A DNA stretch of 64,000 nucleotides from Methylobacterium sp. NMS14P (lineage in GTDB: Bacteria > Pseudomonadota > Alphaproteobacteria > Rhizobiales > Beijerinckiaceae), in NCBI RefSeq assembly GCF_028583545.1, contig NZ_CP087106.1:5563001-5627000 (forward strand), read 5' to 3'. The position numbers were made by a program, and so were the translations under genes. Each line of letters starts with the position of its first letter. Positions within the stretch are counted from its first letter, which is position 1. The notes beneath the pieces are model-generated. The model searched no databases. It was not told where the DNA came from and saw nothing but the letters and a program-made list of their open reading frames with translations. Below, one piece after another: positions 35,938 through 44,660 of the stretch.

Positions 35938-37029
35938 TCATTGCGCGCCGGGCCGCGTCGGCGGCAGGGTCAGCCACAGGGGGTCGCCCGGGCTGGCATC
36001 GCCCGCGACGGTGATCTCCGCCTGGGCCGCGTAGGCGGCGATGAGGCGGGGGCCGAGCTTCGGGACGTTCGGCCGCCCGGACTCGGCCATGTCGCTCACC
36101 CCCGAGACGATCGACAGGCGCTGGGGCGCGCCGGCCTCGATGTCGATGGCGATGGAGCAGGCGACGTGCTCGGCGGTGGCGTCGAGGCACTCGGCCACGA
36201 TCTCCGCGACGATCATGCCCAGCGCGTTGGCGGTGCGCGGCTCCACGAGGCCGTTCCCGGAGCCGCCGACCTGGACGCTGATCCGCCCGGCGCGCCGGAG
36301 CTGCCCGAGCCCGGAGGCGAGGCGGTGCAGGTAGTCCTTGAGGTCGATCGACGCGATGTGCGGCGCCTCGTGCAGGTGCTGCTGCACCAGCGCGATCGCC
36401 CGGACCCGCTGGCCGAGCGCCTCGAAGCTGCCGCGGCAGGCGTCCGGGGCGGCCCGCCCGTAGAGGCCGATCAGGCTGACCATCACCTGGAGGTTGTTGC
36501 GGACCCGGTGGTAGACCTCGGCCAGCAGCGCCTCCTTCTCGGCCAGCGCGTGCTCGATGTGCTCCTCCGCGTGCTTGCGGTCGGTGATGTCGAAGCAGGA
36601 GCCGAGATAGCCCTGGAACCTTCCGTCCTCCACGAGGGGCCGGGCCGTGTCGAGGAGCCAGCGGTACTCGCCGTCGTGCCGCCGCAGGCGGAACTCGACG
36701 GTGAAGGGCGCCTGCGCCTCGAAGGCCTCGGCGACGATCCGGGCATGGCGCTCGAAATCCTCGGGATGCAGCCCGCTGCGCCAGCCGAGGCCGAGCTCCG
36801 CCTCCAGCGGGCGCCCGGTGAATTCCAGCCAGCACTCGTTGTGGTGGATCGCGTGGCCGGCCTCGTCGGAGCGCCACATCATCAGCGGCACGACGTCGGC
36901 GAATCGCTTGAAGCTCTCGCTCAGGGCGGCGGCTTCCGCGGTGCCCTGTGCCGGACCCCGACCAGGGCTCCCCGAGGGGCCGTTGCCCAGCGGGTCTTCC
37001 GCGCCGGACCCTGGTGGCTCACCGACCAT
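35938..37029 (-). CDS. PAS sensor histidine kinase, HisKA_2/HWE type, with degenerate ATPase domain
   Basis: A 363-residue soluble sensor. The PAS domain (about 38-150) has FADVVPLMMWRSDEAGHAIHHNECWLEFTGR and ends in FDITDRKHAEE. The HisKA_2 helix has the phospho-acceptor His174 in EVYHRVRNNLQV. In the ATP-binding part (about 255-360) the N-box expected near residue 280 reads EIVAECLDAT instead of the usual NELxxNAxKH, so the Mg/ATP asparagine is missing. The G-box regions are also weak. It may be an inactive kinase or a phosphorelay partner. Ligand and partner unknown. Confidence 0.8.
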   Translation of the reverse strand: MVGEPPGSGAEDPLGNGPSGSPGRGPAQGTAEAAALSESFKRFADVVPLMMWRSDEAGHAIHHNECWLEFTGRPLEAELGLGWRSGLHPEDFERHARIVAEAFEAQAPFTVEFRLRRHDGEYRWLLDTARPLVEDGRFQGYLGSCFDITDRKHAEEHIEHALAEKEALLAEVYHRVRNNLQVMVSLIGLYGRAAPDACRGSFEALGQRVRAIALVQQHLHEAPHIASIDLKDYLHRLASGLGQLRRAGRISVQVGGSGNGLVEPRTANALGMIVAEIVAECLDATAEHVACSIAIDIEAGAPQRLSIVSGVSDMAESGRPNVPKLGPRLIAAYAAQAEITVAGDASPGDPLWLTLPPTRPGAQ

Positions 37030-37434
37030 TCTGTACCCGATTCACTCTGACGAACTGCGTGATAGGCGACGCCTGCGTGCGGATGGCGCCGGTCAACGTG
37101 TCGACCGGACGGCCGTTCCGGTCCTGAACCGCCTTCAAATCTGCCATTCACCGGGACATTAGCGGCAATACCTTTCGAGCCCGTTCAGCATCCCGCCGTC
37201 GTGCGGTTCCGCACAGAGCGCGCGGTGCGGCGCGCGGTGCGGCGCGCGGCCGGTGGGCGGCCAGCGGGCGGGCGCGGCGAGGAGCCGGTCGCGCGACCCG
37301 CCGCTAGGCCCGGCCCACCCGCCGCCCGCGACCCGCTCGCACAACCTGTAGCCGGCGATGGGATAACCACAGATAGTTCGTAACGCCTCGCATCGGTTGT
37401 GTCTGTTGGCATTCGACACAACCTTGAGGATGCC
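37030..37434. other. Intergenic region upstream of the DUF3761 gene
   Basis: About 400 bases without a supported gene. It includes a run of near-repeated GCGCGCGGTGCGGC units at about 37218-37250. No terminator with a T run was seen. Confidence 0.5.
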
Positions 37435-37770
37435 GTGCTGCCTGTCCCGACCGCGACAACCGCCGTCCGCCGCGACGGGACTCCGTCCCGAAGCGCCGCC
37501 CGCTGGTCGGTGCTCGCCGGCCTCGTCCTCCTCGGCCTGTCCGGCGGCGCCGTCGCCCGGCCGTTCTCGGAACCCGACGACCGGAACCTCGACCGCCACG
37601 GCCATTACCGCAGCCGGGACGGGTCCGACGTCCACCAGCCGGCCAGGAGCCTCGACGGCCGGAAGCCCGCGGGGGCCACGGCCAAGTGCCGGGACGGGAC
37701 GTGGAGCTTCAGCCACACGCATCGCGGCACCTGCTCGCGCCACGGCGGCGTGGCGCACTGGGAAGGCTGA
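37435..37770 (+). CDS. DUF3761 exported protein
   Basis: A 111-residue protein. The signal peptide is RWSVLAGLVLLGLSGGAVA, followed by the DUF3761 core (GHYRSRDGSDVHQPARSL, then GATAKCRDGTWSFSHTHRGTCSRHGGVAHW) with two conserved Cys. The function is not known. GTG 37435 has TTGAGGA upstream; GTG 37399 is an alternative. Confidence 0.75.
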   Translation: MLPVPTATTAVRRDGTPSRSAARWSVLAGLVLLGLSGGAVARPFSEPDDRNLDRHGHYRSRDGSDVHQPARSLDGRKPAGATAKCRDGTWSFSHTHRGTCSRHGGVAHWEG

Positions 37771-37821
37771 GGCCTGCCTCTGCCTTAAGTCCTAAAATGG
37801 GCGACAAATAGGAATTTGAGC

Positions 37822-37850
37822 TTGACACCGGCGCGCTGCCGGGGTATCAA
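37822..37850 (+). promoter_or_regulatory. Sigma70-like promoter of the GTA cluster
   Basis: TTGACA (37822-37827), 17-base spacer, TATCAA (37845-37850). The spacer holds an inverted repeat CCGGC-GCGCT-GCCGG. It lies 35 bases before the small terminase start and is the most consensus-like promoter I saw in the window. Confidence 0.65.
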
Positions 37851-37885
37851 CCGGGCACGGTCGAGACGTGTGCGGAGAGACCCCG

Positions 37886-38554
37886 ATGTGGCCACCCCCT
37901 CCCAGCAGGGCGGACAGCCGCGCCGAGGCCCTGACGCTCCTGCGCGAGACCGACCTGACGTGCGACGCGATCGCGGCCCGCCTCGGCGTCCACCCGAAGA
38001 CGGTGCATACCTGGAACGCCCGGGCCGGCTGGCCGAGGCCGCGGCAGCAACGGCCGCGGCTCCTGACGGGGCGCTGGCCGGCGGCGCGCCGGGCCGCCCT
38101 GATCCGCCTGCTGTGCACGCCGGGCGCCGATCCCGGCGACGTCACCGAGATCCTGGGTCTCGGCCGGCTCGACCCGGCGATGATGGCCACGGCCTTCGGG
38201 GCGGACCTGCCGCTGCCGCCGGCGGTCACCGGGCGCGGCGACCCGGCGGCGGACCCGGCGACCCTGCGGGCGCGTCTGCGCGCCCACATCGCCCGGCAGA
38301 TCGCCGCCTTCGACGCGGCTCTGAGCGGGGCGGGGCCGGGCGCGCGCGAGTCCGCCCGGGTCCTGCGCGACCTCGGTGGGCTCAAGCGGCTCCTCGACAC
38401 GGTGGATGCGGAAGGCGCGCGCGCCGCCGCGGGGGAGGGGGGCGATGGCACCGGACCCAACGCTGAACCCGGCACCGAACCCGACCTGCCCGCCCTGCGC
38501 GCGGAGATCGCGCGACGCGTTGCTGGCTTTGTCGGCGGCCGGCCGGCTGCCTGA
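37886..38554 (+). CDS. Small terminase-like protein of the gene transfer agent (g1 position)
   Basis: A 222-residue protein. The N-terminal helix-turn-helix (EALTLLRETDLTCDAIAARLGVHPKTVHTWNARAGWPRP) fits DNA-recognising small terminases. The rest is helical. Position, strand and overlap with the large terminase assign it. ATG 37886 has GGAGAG 6 bases upstream; GTG 37868 is the other start. It would recognise DNA for packaging; in GTAs this choice is nearly random. Confidence 0.75.
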   Translation: MWPPPPSRADSRAEALTLLRETDLTCDAIAARLGVHPKTVHTWNARAGWPRPRQQRPRLLTGRWPAARRAALIRLLCTPGADPGDVTEILGLGRLDPAMMATAFGADLPLPPAVTGRGDPAADPATLRARLRAHIARQIAAFDAALSGAGPGARESARVLRDLGGLKRLLDTVDAEGARAAAGEGGDGTGPNAEPGTEPDLPALRAEIARRVAGFVGGRPAA

Positions 38555-39827
38555 CTTCCTCGGGACGCTGCCGCCGGACCTCCTCCGGGCGCTGGCGGGC
38601 GACTGGCTGCACCAGGCCCGGCCGGACCAGCTGCCGCCGCCCGACGCGGCGCCCTGGACCACCTGGGCGGTGATCGGCGGCCGCGGCAGCGGCAAGACCC
38701 GCACCGGGGCCGAGTGGGTCGACGCCCTGGCGCGGGGCGACCCGGCCTTCGCGGGCGCGCCGGTCGGGCGGATCGCCCTGGTGGGCGAGACCCATCTCGA
38801 CGTGCGCGACGTGATGGTCGAGGGCCCCTCCGGCCTGCTCGGTCTCCCGGCGCGGGGGCGGGCGCGGCCCACGTGGTCGCCGAGCCGCCGCCGGGTGGAG
38901 TGGAGCAACGGCGCCGTCGCGCTCGCCTTCTCGGCGGAGGAGCCCGACGCGCTGCGCGGCCCGCAATTCGGCGCCGCGTGGTGCGACGAGGCCGCCAAGT
39001 GGCGCCGGCCCGAGGCGGCCTTCGACATGCTGCAATTCGGCCTCCGCCTCGGCGCCCGGCCGCGCAACCTCGTGACGACGACGCCCCGGCCGGTGCCGCT
39101 GATCCGCCGCCTGCTCGCCGACCCGCGCACGGTGGTGAGCCGCGCCCGGACCCACGACAACGCCGCGCATCTCGCGCCCGACTTTCTCGAGCAGGTGGTC
39201 GGGCGCTACGCCGGCACGCGGCTCGGCCGGCAGGAACTCGACGGCGAGCTCATCGCCGACCGGGACGACGCCCTGTGGACGCGCGCCGCCCTGGAGGCGG
39301 GCCGGATCGCCGCCGCGCCCGATCTCGGCCGGATCGTCGTGGCGGTGGACCCGCCCGCCGCCTCGGGCGCGCGCTCGGATGCCTGCGGGATCGTGGCGGC
39401 CGGGCGCGCCGGCGGGCACGCCTACGTGCTGGCCGACGCGAGCCTCGCCCGCGCCACCCCGCAGGCCTGGGCGGCCGCGGCGCTGGCGCTCTACCACCGG
39501 CTCCGGGCGGACGCCCTCGTGGTCGAGGTCAACCAGGGCGGCGAGATGGCCGCCGCCGTGCTGGGCCAGTGCGACCCGGCCGTGCCGGTCACCCGGGTCC
39601 ACGCCACGCGGGGCAAGTACCTGCGCGCCGAGCCGGTCTCGCTGCTCTACGCCCGCGGGCTGGTCCACCACGTCGGCGCCTTCCCGGCGCTGGAGGACGA
39701 GCTGTGCGATTTCGGGCCGGAGGGCCTGTCCGGCGGGGCCTCGCCCGACCGCCTCGACGCCCTGGTCTGGGCGCTCACGCACCTGATGCTGGAGACCCGG
39801 GCCGCGCCTCGGATCCGGCGGCTGTGA
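38445..39827 (+). CDS. GTA large terminase (g2)
   Basis: About 460 residues. The ATPase has Walker A GGRGSGKT (78-85) and Walker B AWCDEA (Asp181, Glu182). The C-terminal RNase H-like nuclease has VVAVDPPAASG, VVEVNQGGEMAAAV and DALVWALTHL. ATG 38445 with a GGAGGGGGG site would overlap the small terminase gene by 110 bases. TTG 38520 (LLALSAAGRL) is an alternative that better matches the usual GTA terminase N-terminus. It cuts and pumps host DNA into the capsid. Confidence 0.93.
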   Translation: MAPDPTLNPAPNPTCPPCARRSRDALLALSAAGRLPDFLGTLPPDLLRALAGDWLHQARPDQLPPPDAAPWTTWAVIGGRGSGKTRTGAEWVDALARGDPAFAGAPVGRIALVGETHLDVRDVMVEGPSGLLGLPARGRARPTWSPSRRRVEWSNGAVALAFSAEEPDALRGPQFGAAWCDEAAKWRRPEAAFDMLQFGLRLGARPRNLVTTTPRPVPLIRRLLADPRTVVSRARTHDNAAHLAPDFLEQVVGRYAGTRLGRQELDGELIADRDDALWTRAALEAGRIAAAPDLGRIVVAVDPPAASGARSDACGIVAAGRAGGHAYVLADASLARATPQAWAAAALALYHRLRADALVVEVNQGGEMAAAVLGQCDPAVPVTRVHATRGKYLRAEPVSLLYARGLVHHVGAFPALEDELCDFGPEGLSGGASPDRLDALVWALTHLMLETRAAPRIRRL

Positions 39828-40164
39828 CGGCTTCCGCGTGGGCGACCACCCGAAACAATTCGGCGCGCTTCGGGAGAAGCGCGCCGGAGTCGGTTCGTGG
39901 TCTCTGGAACGAACTGCATGCTGTATACACAATGTCGTGCGCCAAATCTGTAGCGATCAGGTCACGGCGTCCGGTCCTGAGGTGGGAATCCCCACCGTAG
40001 TTCTCCGTATTGCGCGGCGGCGGCGGCCGGTTTGAGCGGCGCGTTTGTCGGGTTGATCCGCGCCGTCCTTCCGGGGCGCCGCGGGCGGACCCTGAATCCT
40101 GAACCGTCGTCGATGCCCGACTCCGGCACAACGGGGTGCCCGGATCCCGGGCGCCCGATCGCGC
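39828..40164. other. Gap between the large terminase and the antisense genes
   Basis: No convincing gene. It contains an AT-richer patch with TGTATACA (39922-39929), reminiscent of GntR-type sites, but nothing more supports it. Confidence 0.45.
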
Positions 40165-40410
40165 TCAATCACCGCCACCGCCACCGCCGCCATCACCGCC
40201 GCCCCCGTCGCCGCAGCCGCCGCCGTCACCGCCGTGACAGCCGCCATCGCCGAAGCCGGCGCCGCCGTCGCCGCCGGAGCCCGAAGCATAGCTGACGGAG
40301 CCGGAGCGGCGGGGGCCCTGGGAGCGCCTCGCGGCGGGCATGAGGCAGCGGAGGAAGGGGACGAGCGCGATGACGAAGATCGCGAGTTCGAGGGCCTGCT
40401 TCCTGTCCAT
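40165..40410 (-). CDS. Small membrane protein with Gly/Asp/Cys-rich tail
   Basis: An 81-residue protein. It has a short N-terminal hydrophobic helix (LELAIFVIALVPFLRCL), a basic linker, and a tail of ~35 residues made almost only of Gly and Asp with a few Cys (GGDGGAGFGDGGCHGG...). ATG 40410 has GGAGG upstream. Not recognised. It is antisense to the GTA genes. Confidence 0.6.
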   Translation of the reverse strand: MDRKQALELAIFVIALVPFLRCLMPAARRSQGPRRSGSVSYASGSGGDGGAGFGDGGCHGGDGGGCGDGGGGDGGGGGGGD

Positions 40411-40468
40411 CGGAACCTCCATCGGTTCGTCGGTCCGGACAGTCTAGCACAGGCGGGGGCGGCGGCCG

Positions 40469-41485
40469 TCACGGGGGCGCGGTCAGGCTCCGCAGGGCCG
40501 CCCGGACGTCGGCGAGGGCGCCGACCAGGGCGTAGCAGGCGAGATCGTGGGCGCCGGCGGCGGCGTTCGCCAGCCGGAAGCGGCAGCTGAGGCGGTTCGC
40601 ACCGGCCTCGGGGGCGACCGCGAAACTGGGCCGCGGCGCGTCGGGCTCCTGCTCCGGCGGGCCCGGCGCCCAGACCGCGAGGGCGTGCGAGCCCTCCGGC
40701 GTCGCCAGGATCACGGGGTCCGGCCGCTCCCCCGCTCCGGGGTCGAGGGGCGCGATCCCGCCGGTGGCCGGGTCGAAGCGCCAGACCGCGGAGAAGTCCG
40801 CCGGCACGGCGGCGGCGAGGGGTTCGAGCCGGAGCGCCGCCGCGGGCTCGGCCAGGACGAAACTCGCCTGCACCTCCACGGCGTTGCCGAGGCCCGGCAG
40901 GCCGAGGGCGACCCGCTTGCGGAGGATCGGGGCCTGGATCGGGGAGCTCGCAACCGCGGTCGGGCAGTCCGAGGGGGGCTCGTCGGCCGGGTCGGCGGGG
41001 CCGTCCCAGGCCATGCGGGTCTCGGTCTCGGCCCAGCTCCGGCCGGCGCGCAGGGCGCGGAGCCGGTGGGCCGCGGGCGCGCCGGTCCCGTCCTGCGGGG
41101 TGCCGGCCTCGCTCGCCCGGCGGCACCCGGCCCCTGACCCGATCTCCGCCCGCGCCTGCAGGGCGTCGCCGGGCTCGGTGTCGGCCAGGAAAGTGACGCC
41201 GTCCCAGGTCAGCGTGTCCACCGCGCCGGCGACCCGCCGGGACAGGCGCAGGCTGATCTCGGACCGGCCGAAGGGGCGCGCCAGGATCAGGGTCCCGTCG
41301 GGCTCCGGCCAGAGGGGCGCGGCCGCGGGCGCATCCCCGGCCCGGGCCGGCGCGGCCAGGGGCGCGGCGACGAGCGCTGGGACGAGCGCTGGGACGAGCG
41401 CTGCGATCCGTGCTGCGACGCGGGCACCTGCCCGGACCCGCCCTCGGAACCGCGCCTGGGGCCGTGTGGGGATCCGGGGCTGCAT
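40469..41485 (-). CDS. Hypothetical exported protein in the GTA cluster
   Basis: A 338-residue protein. An N-terminal basic segment and Ala/Val-rich signal (AARIAALVPALVPALVAAPLAAPARA) precede a beta-rich mature protein with scattered Cys. Not recognised as a family. The start ATG 41485 is divergent from the portal gene, with 30 bases between the two starts. Confidence 0.6.
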   Translation of the reverse strand: MQPRIPTRPQARFRGRVRAGARVAARIAALVPALVPALVAAPLAAPARAGDAPAAAPLWPEPDGTLILARPFGRSEISLRLSRRVAGAVDTLTWDGVTFLADTEPGDALQARAEIGSGAGCRRASEAGTPQDGTGAPAAHRLRALRAGRSWAETETRMAWDGPADPADEPPSDCPTAVASSPIQAPILRKRVALGLPGLGNAVEVQASFVLAEPAAALRLEPLAAAVPADFSAVWRFDPATGGIAPLDPGAGERPDPVILATPEGSHALAVWAPGPPEQEPDAPRPSFAVAPEAGANRLSCRFRLANAAAGAHDLACYALVGALADVRAALRSLTAPP

Positions 41486-41515
41486 CGCGTGACCATAGCT
41501 CAGGAACGGACCGGC

Positions 41516-42706
41516 ATGTCGACCCTCCTCGAACGCCTGGCGCGGGTCGCGCGCCGCCCCGCCGGCGGTGCGACCCTCGCCACCAAGGCCGCGGCCCCGG
41601 CCTTCGCCCTCTACGCGGAGGGCCGGGCCAGCTGGACGCCCCGCGATCCGGCGGCGCTCGCCCGGGCCGGCTACCAGGCCAACCCGGTGGTCCACCGGGT
41701 GGTGCGGCTCGTCGCCGAGAGCGCCGCGAGCCTGCCGCTGATCGCCACCGGTCCCGGTGCCGAGCGCGCGGGCGACCTGCTGGCCCTGCTGGCGCGGCCG
41801 AACCCCCGGGAGAGCGGGCCGCACCTCCTGGAGACGCTCTACGCCGACCTCCTCCTCACCGGCACGGCCTACCTGGAGGCGGTGAGCCTCGACGGGCGGG
41901 TCGCCGCGCTCCAGGCCCTGCGGCCCGGGCGGATGCGGGCGCTGCCGGGCCCGGACGGCTGGCCGGCGGCCTACCTGTACACGGCGGGCGGGCGCAGCCG
42001 CCGGTTCGACCTGCCCGAGCCGGGCGCCGCGGTGGCGCCGATCCTCGCGCTGGCGCTGTTCCACCCGGAGGACGAGACCGGCGGCCTCGCCCCGATCGCG
42101 GCGGCGGCCGCCGCCCTCGACATCCACAACGCCGCGAGCGCCTGGAACAAGGCGCTGCTCGACAACGCCGCCCGGCCGTCCGGCGCCCTGGTCTTCGCCG
42201 GGGCGACGCTGTCCGAGCCGCAGTTCGACCGGCTGAAGGCGGAGCTGGAGGCGAACTACCAGGGCGCCGCCAATGCCGGCCGGCCGCTGCTGCTGGAGGG
42301 CGGCCTCGACTGGAAGCCCCTGGCGCTCTCGCCGCGGGACATGGACTTCGTGGCGGCCAAGGACGCGGCCGCCCGGGAGATCGCCCTGGCCTTCGGCGTG
42401 CCGCCCCTGCTGCTCGGCCTCGCCGGCGACAACACCCACGCCAACTACGCCGAGGCCAACCGCGCCCTCTACCGCCAGACCCTGATCCCCCTCGCGGCCC
42501 GCACCGCCCGGGCGCTGGCCGGCTGGCTGGAACCCGCCTTCGGGGCGATCGACCTGGAGCCGGACCTCGACCGGATCGAGGCGCTCGCCGGCGAGCGGGA
42601 ATCCCTGTGGCGCCGGGTCCAGGCGGCGGACTTCCTGTCGGTCGCGGAGAAGCGGGAGGCCGTGGGCTACCCGCCCGCGATGCCGCGGGCGCCGGGCACG
42701 CCGTGA
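41516..42706 (+). CDS. GTA portal protein (g3)
   Basis: A 396-residue HK97-type portal. It opens MSTLLERLARVARRPAGG. The blocks NPVVHRVVRLVAESAASLPL, ANYQGAANAGRPLLLEGGLDWKPL and GVPPLLLGLAGDNTHANYAEANRAL are typical. It forms the dodecameric DNA gate of the particle. ATG 41516 has GGAACGGA upstream. Confidence 0.94.
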   Translation: MSTLLERLARVARRPAGGATLATKAAAPAFALYAEGRASWTPRDPAALARAGYQANPVVHRVVRLVAESAASLPLIATGPGAERAGDLLALLARPNPRESGPHLLETLYADLLLTGTAYLEAVSLDGRVAALQALRPGRMRALPGPDGWPAAYLYTAGGRSRRFDLPEPGAAVAPILALALFHPEDETGGLAPIAAAAAALDIHNAASAWNKALLDNAARPSGALVFAGATLSEPQFDRLKAELEANYQGAANAGRPLLLEGGLDWKPLALSPRDMDFVAAKDAAAREIALAFGVPPLLLGLAGDNTHANYAEANRALYRQTLIPLAARTARALAGWLEPAFGAIDLEPDLDRIEALAGERESLWRRVQAADFLSVAEKREAVGYPPAMPRAPGTP

Positions 42707-42768
42707 GGCGCGGGTCTCCGCTCCAGCGGCGAGGCCCGCTCCCTCACCGACCCACCCGAGGATCCGCC

Positions 42769-43299
42769 ATGGACGGCCACTTCTCCGGCTATGCCAGCCT
42801 GTTCGGCGTGCCCGATCTCGGCCGCGACGTGGTGGTGCCGGGCGCCTTCGCGGCGAGCCTCGCCCGCCGCGGGGCCGCGGGCGTGCGGCTCCTGTTCCAG
42901 CACGATCCCGCCGAGCCGATCGGCCGCTGGCTCGCCCTGCGCGAGGACGGCCGCGGCCTGTTCGCGGAGGGCCAGCTGAACCTCGCGGTGCAGCGCGCCC
43001 GCGAGGTCGACGCCCTGATGCGCGGCGGCGGCCTCGACGGGCTCTCGATCGGCTTCCGCACGCTGCGCGCCCGGAAGGGCGCCGGCGGCGAGCGCCGGCT
43101 GCAGCAGGTCGACCTCTGGGAGATCTCGCTCGTGACCTTCCCGCTGCAGCCGGGGGCCCGGGCGAGCCCAGGTCCGATCCCGGGCCCCGATTCGGAGGCC
43201 GACGCGATCCGCGGCCTCGCCGGCCTGATCGCGCCGCCGCGTCCCGCGAGACCCGCCGCGAGACCCCCCGCTCGGCCGCTTCCGGCCGCGCGGTCCTGA
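42769..43299 (+). CDS. GTA prohead protease (g4)
   Basis: A 176-residue HK97-type protease. It opens MDGHFSGYASLFGVPDLGRDVVVPGAF. The serine/histidine core has LLFQHDPAEPIGRW (His) and GGLDGLSIGFRT (Ser), and then EISLVTFPLQPGA. It trims the scaffolding part of the capsid protein. It follows the portal stop by 62 bases, with no small g3.5-type gene between them. Confidence 0.92.
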   Translation: MDGHFSGYASLFGVPDLGRDVVVPGAFAASLARRGAAGVRLLFQHDPAEPIGRWLALREDGRGLFAEGQLNLAVQRAREVDALMRGGGLDGLSIGFRTLRARKGAGGERRLQQVDLWEISLVTFPLQPGARASPGPIPGPDSEADAIRGLAGLIAPPRPARPAARPPARPLPAARS

Positions 43300-43323
43300 C
43301 TTCCAGCCCCGACGAGGCCCGCC

Positions 43324-44616
43324 ATGGACGCCCACACCCCGATCGCCGATCCCGCCCTCGCGCCGCCGTGCGGCCTGCCGCCGCTGGAGAACAAGGCCGC
43401 CCGGCCCGAGGGCGGCCCGGTCCGCTCCGCCCTCGACGAGCTCGCCGCCGCCTTCGCGGCCTTCAAGGAGACGAACGACGCGCGGATCGACCGGATCAAG
43501 GGCCGCCTCGGCGTCGACGTGCTCACCGAGGAGAAGCTCGCCCGGATCGACGCGGCCCTCGACGCCGCCCGCACCCGCCTCGACCGGATCGCCCTGGAGC
43601 GGGCCCGGCCGCCCCTCGGGCAGCCGGACGTCCGGGAGACGGGGGCCGCGCACGAGCACAAGGCCGCCTTCGACCTCTACGTCCGGGCGGGCGAGAGCGC
43701 CGGGCTCAAGCGCCTCGAGGCCAAGGCGCTCTCGGCCGGCTCCGGGCCGGACGGCGGCTACCTCGTCCCCGACACGATCGAGCGGACCGTGCTGGCGCGC
43801 CTCGGCCAGGTCTCGCCGATCCGGTCGATCGCCAGCGTGCAGCCGATCTCGGGCGCCCAGTACAAGCGCGCCGTGTCGGTCGGCGCGCCGGTCACCGGCT
43901 GGGCCGCCGAGACCGCGCCGCGGCCCGAGACCGCCGCGCCGGCCCTGTCGGAGATCGCGTTCCCCGCCATGGAGCTCTACGCGATGCCGGCCGCCACCCA
44001 GACGCTCCTCGACGACGCCGTGGTCGATCTCGACGCGTGGCTCTCGGCCGAGGTGGAGACCGCCTTCGCCGAGCAGGAGGGCGTCGCCTTCGTGTCGGGC
44101 AACGGCGCGAGCCGCCCGCGGGGCTTCCTGAGCTACGACACGGTCGCCAACGCCGCCTGGGTGCCGGGCAAGATCGGCACGGTCGCCACTGGGGCGGCCG
44201 GGGCGTTCCCGTCGGCCAGCCCGGGGGACGTGCTGTTCGACCTGATCTACGGGCTGCGGGCGGCCTACCGGCAGAACGCCGGCTTCGTCATGAACCGCCG
44301 CACCCAGAGCGCGATCCGCAAGTTCAAGGATTCGGAGGGCAACTATCTCTGGCAGCCGCCGCTCGCCGCCGGCCGGGCCGCGACGCTGGTCGGCTTCCCG
44401 GTCACCGAGGCCGAGGCGATGCCGGATCTCGCCAAGGACAGCCTGTCGGTGGCCTTCGGGGATTTCCGCCGGGGCTACCTCGTGGTCGACCGCACCGGGA
44501 TGCGGGTGCTGCGCGACCCGTACTCGGCCAAGCCCTACGTGCTGTTCTACACCACCAAGCGCGTCGGCGGCGGGGTGCAGGATTTCGACGCGCTCAAGCT
44601 CCTGAAGTTCTCCTGA
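43324..44616 (+). CDS. GTA major capsid protein (g5), HK97 fold
   Basis: A 430-residue protein. The N-terminal ~110 residues form a coiled-coil scaffolding region (DELAAAFAAFKETNDARIDRIKG...), expected to be cleaved by the protease. The capsid domain has GSGPDGGYLVPDTIERTVLARL, QTLLDDAVVDLDAWLSAEVETAF and RRGYLVVDRTGMRVLRDPY, typical of HK97-like GTA capsids. Confidence 0.95.
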   Translation: MDAHTPIADPALAPPCGLPPLENKAARPEGGPVRSALDELAAAFAAFKETNDARIDRIKGRLGVDVLTEEKLARIDAALDAARTRLDRIALERARPPLGQPDVRETGAAHEHKAAFDLYVRAGESAGLKRLEAKALSAGSGPDGGYLVPDTIERTVLARLGQVSPIRSIASVQPISGAQYKRAVSVGAPVTGWAAETAPRPETAAPALSEIAFPAMELYAMPAATQTLLDDAVVDLDAWLSAEVETAFAEQEGVAFVSGNGASRPRGFLSYDTVANAAWVPGKIGTVATGAAGAFPSASPGDVLFDLIYGLRAAYRQNAGFVMNRRTQSAIRKFKDSEGNYLWQPPLAAGRAATLVGFPVTEAEAMPDLAKDSLSVAFGDFRRGYLVVDRTGMRVLRDPYSAKPYVLFYTTKRVGGGVQDFDALKLLKFS

Positions 44617-44660
44617 CGCGCGGGGCCGGGACCGGGGTCTGGGCCGCCACGGCGGCGGTC

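Noticed and set aside
39922..39929. TGTATACA as a second GntR operator
   Set aside because: Only the 8-bp core matches the leader site of the GntR gene; flanks differ and no promoter context is clear.
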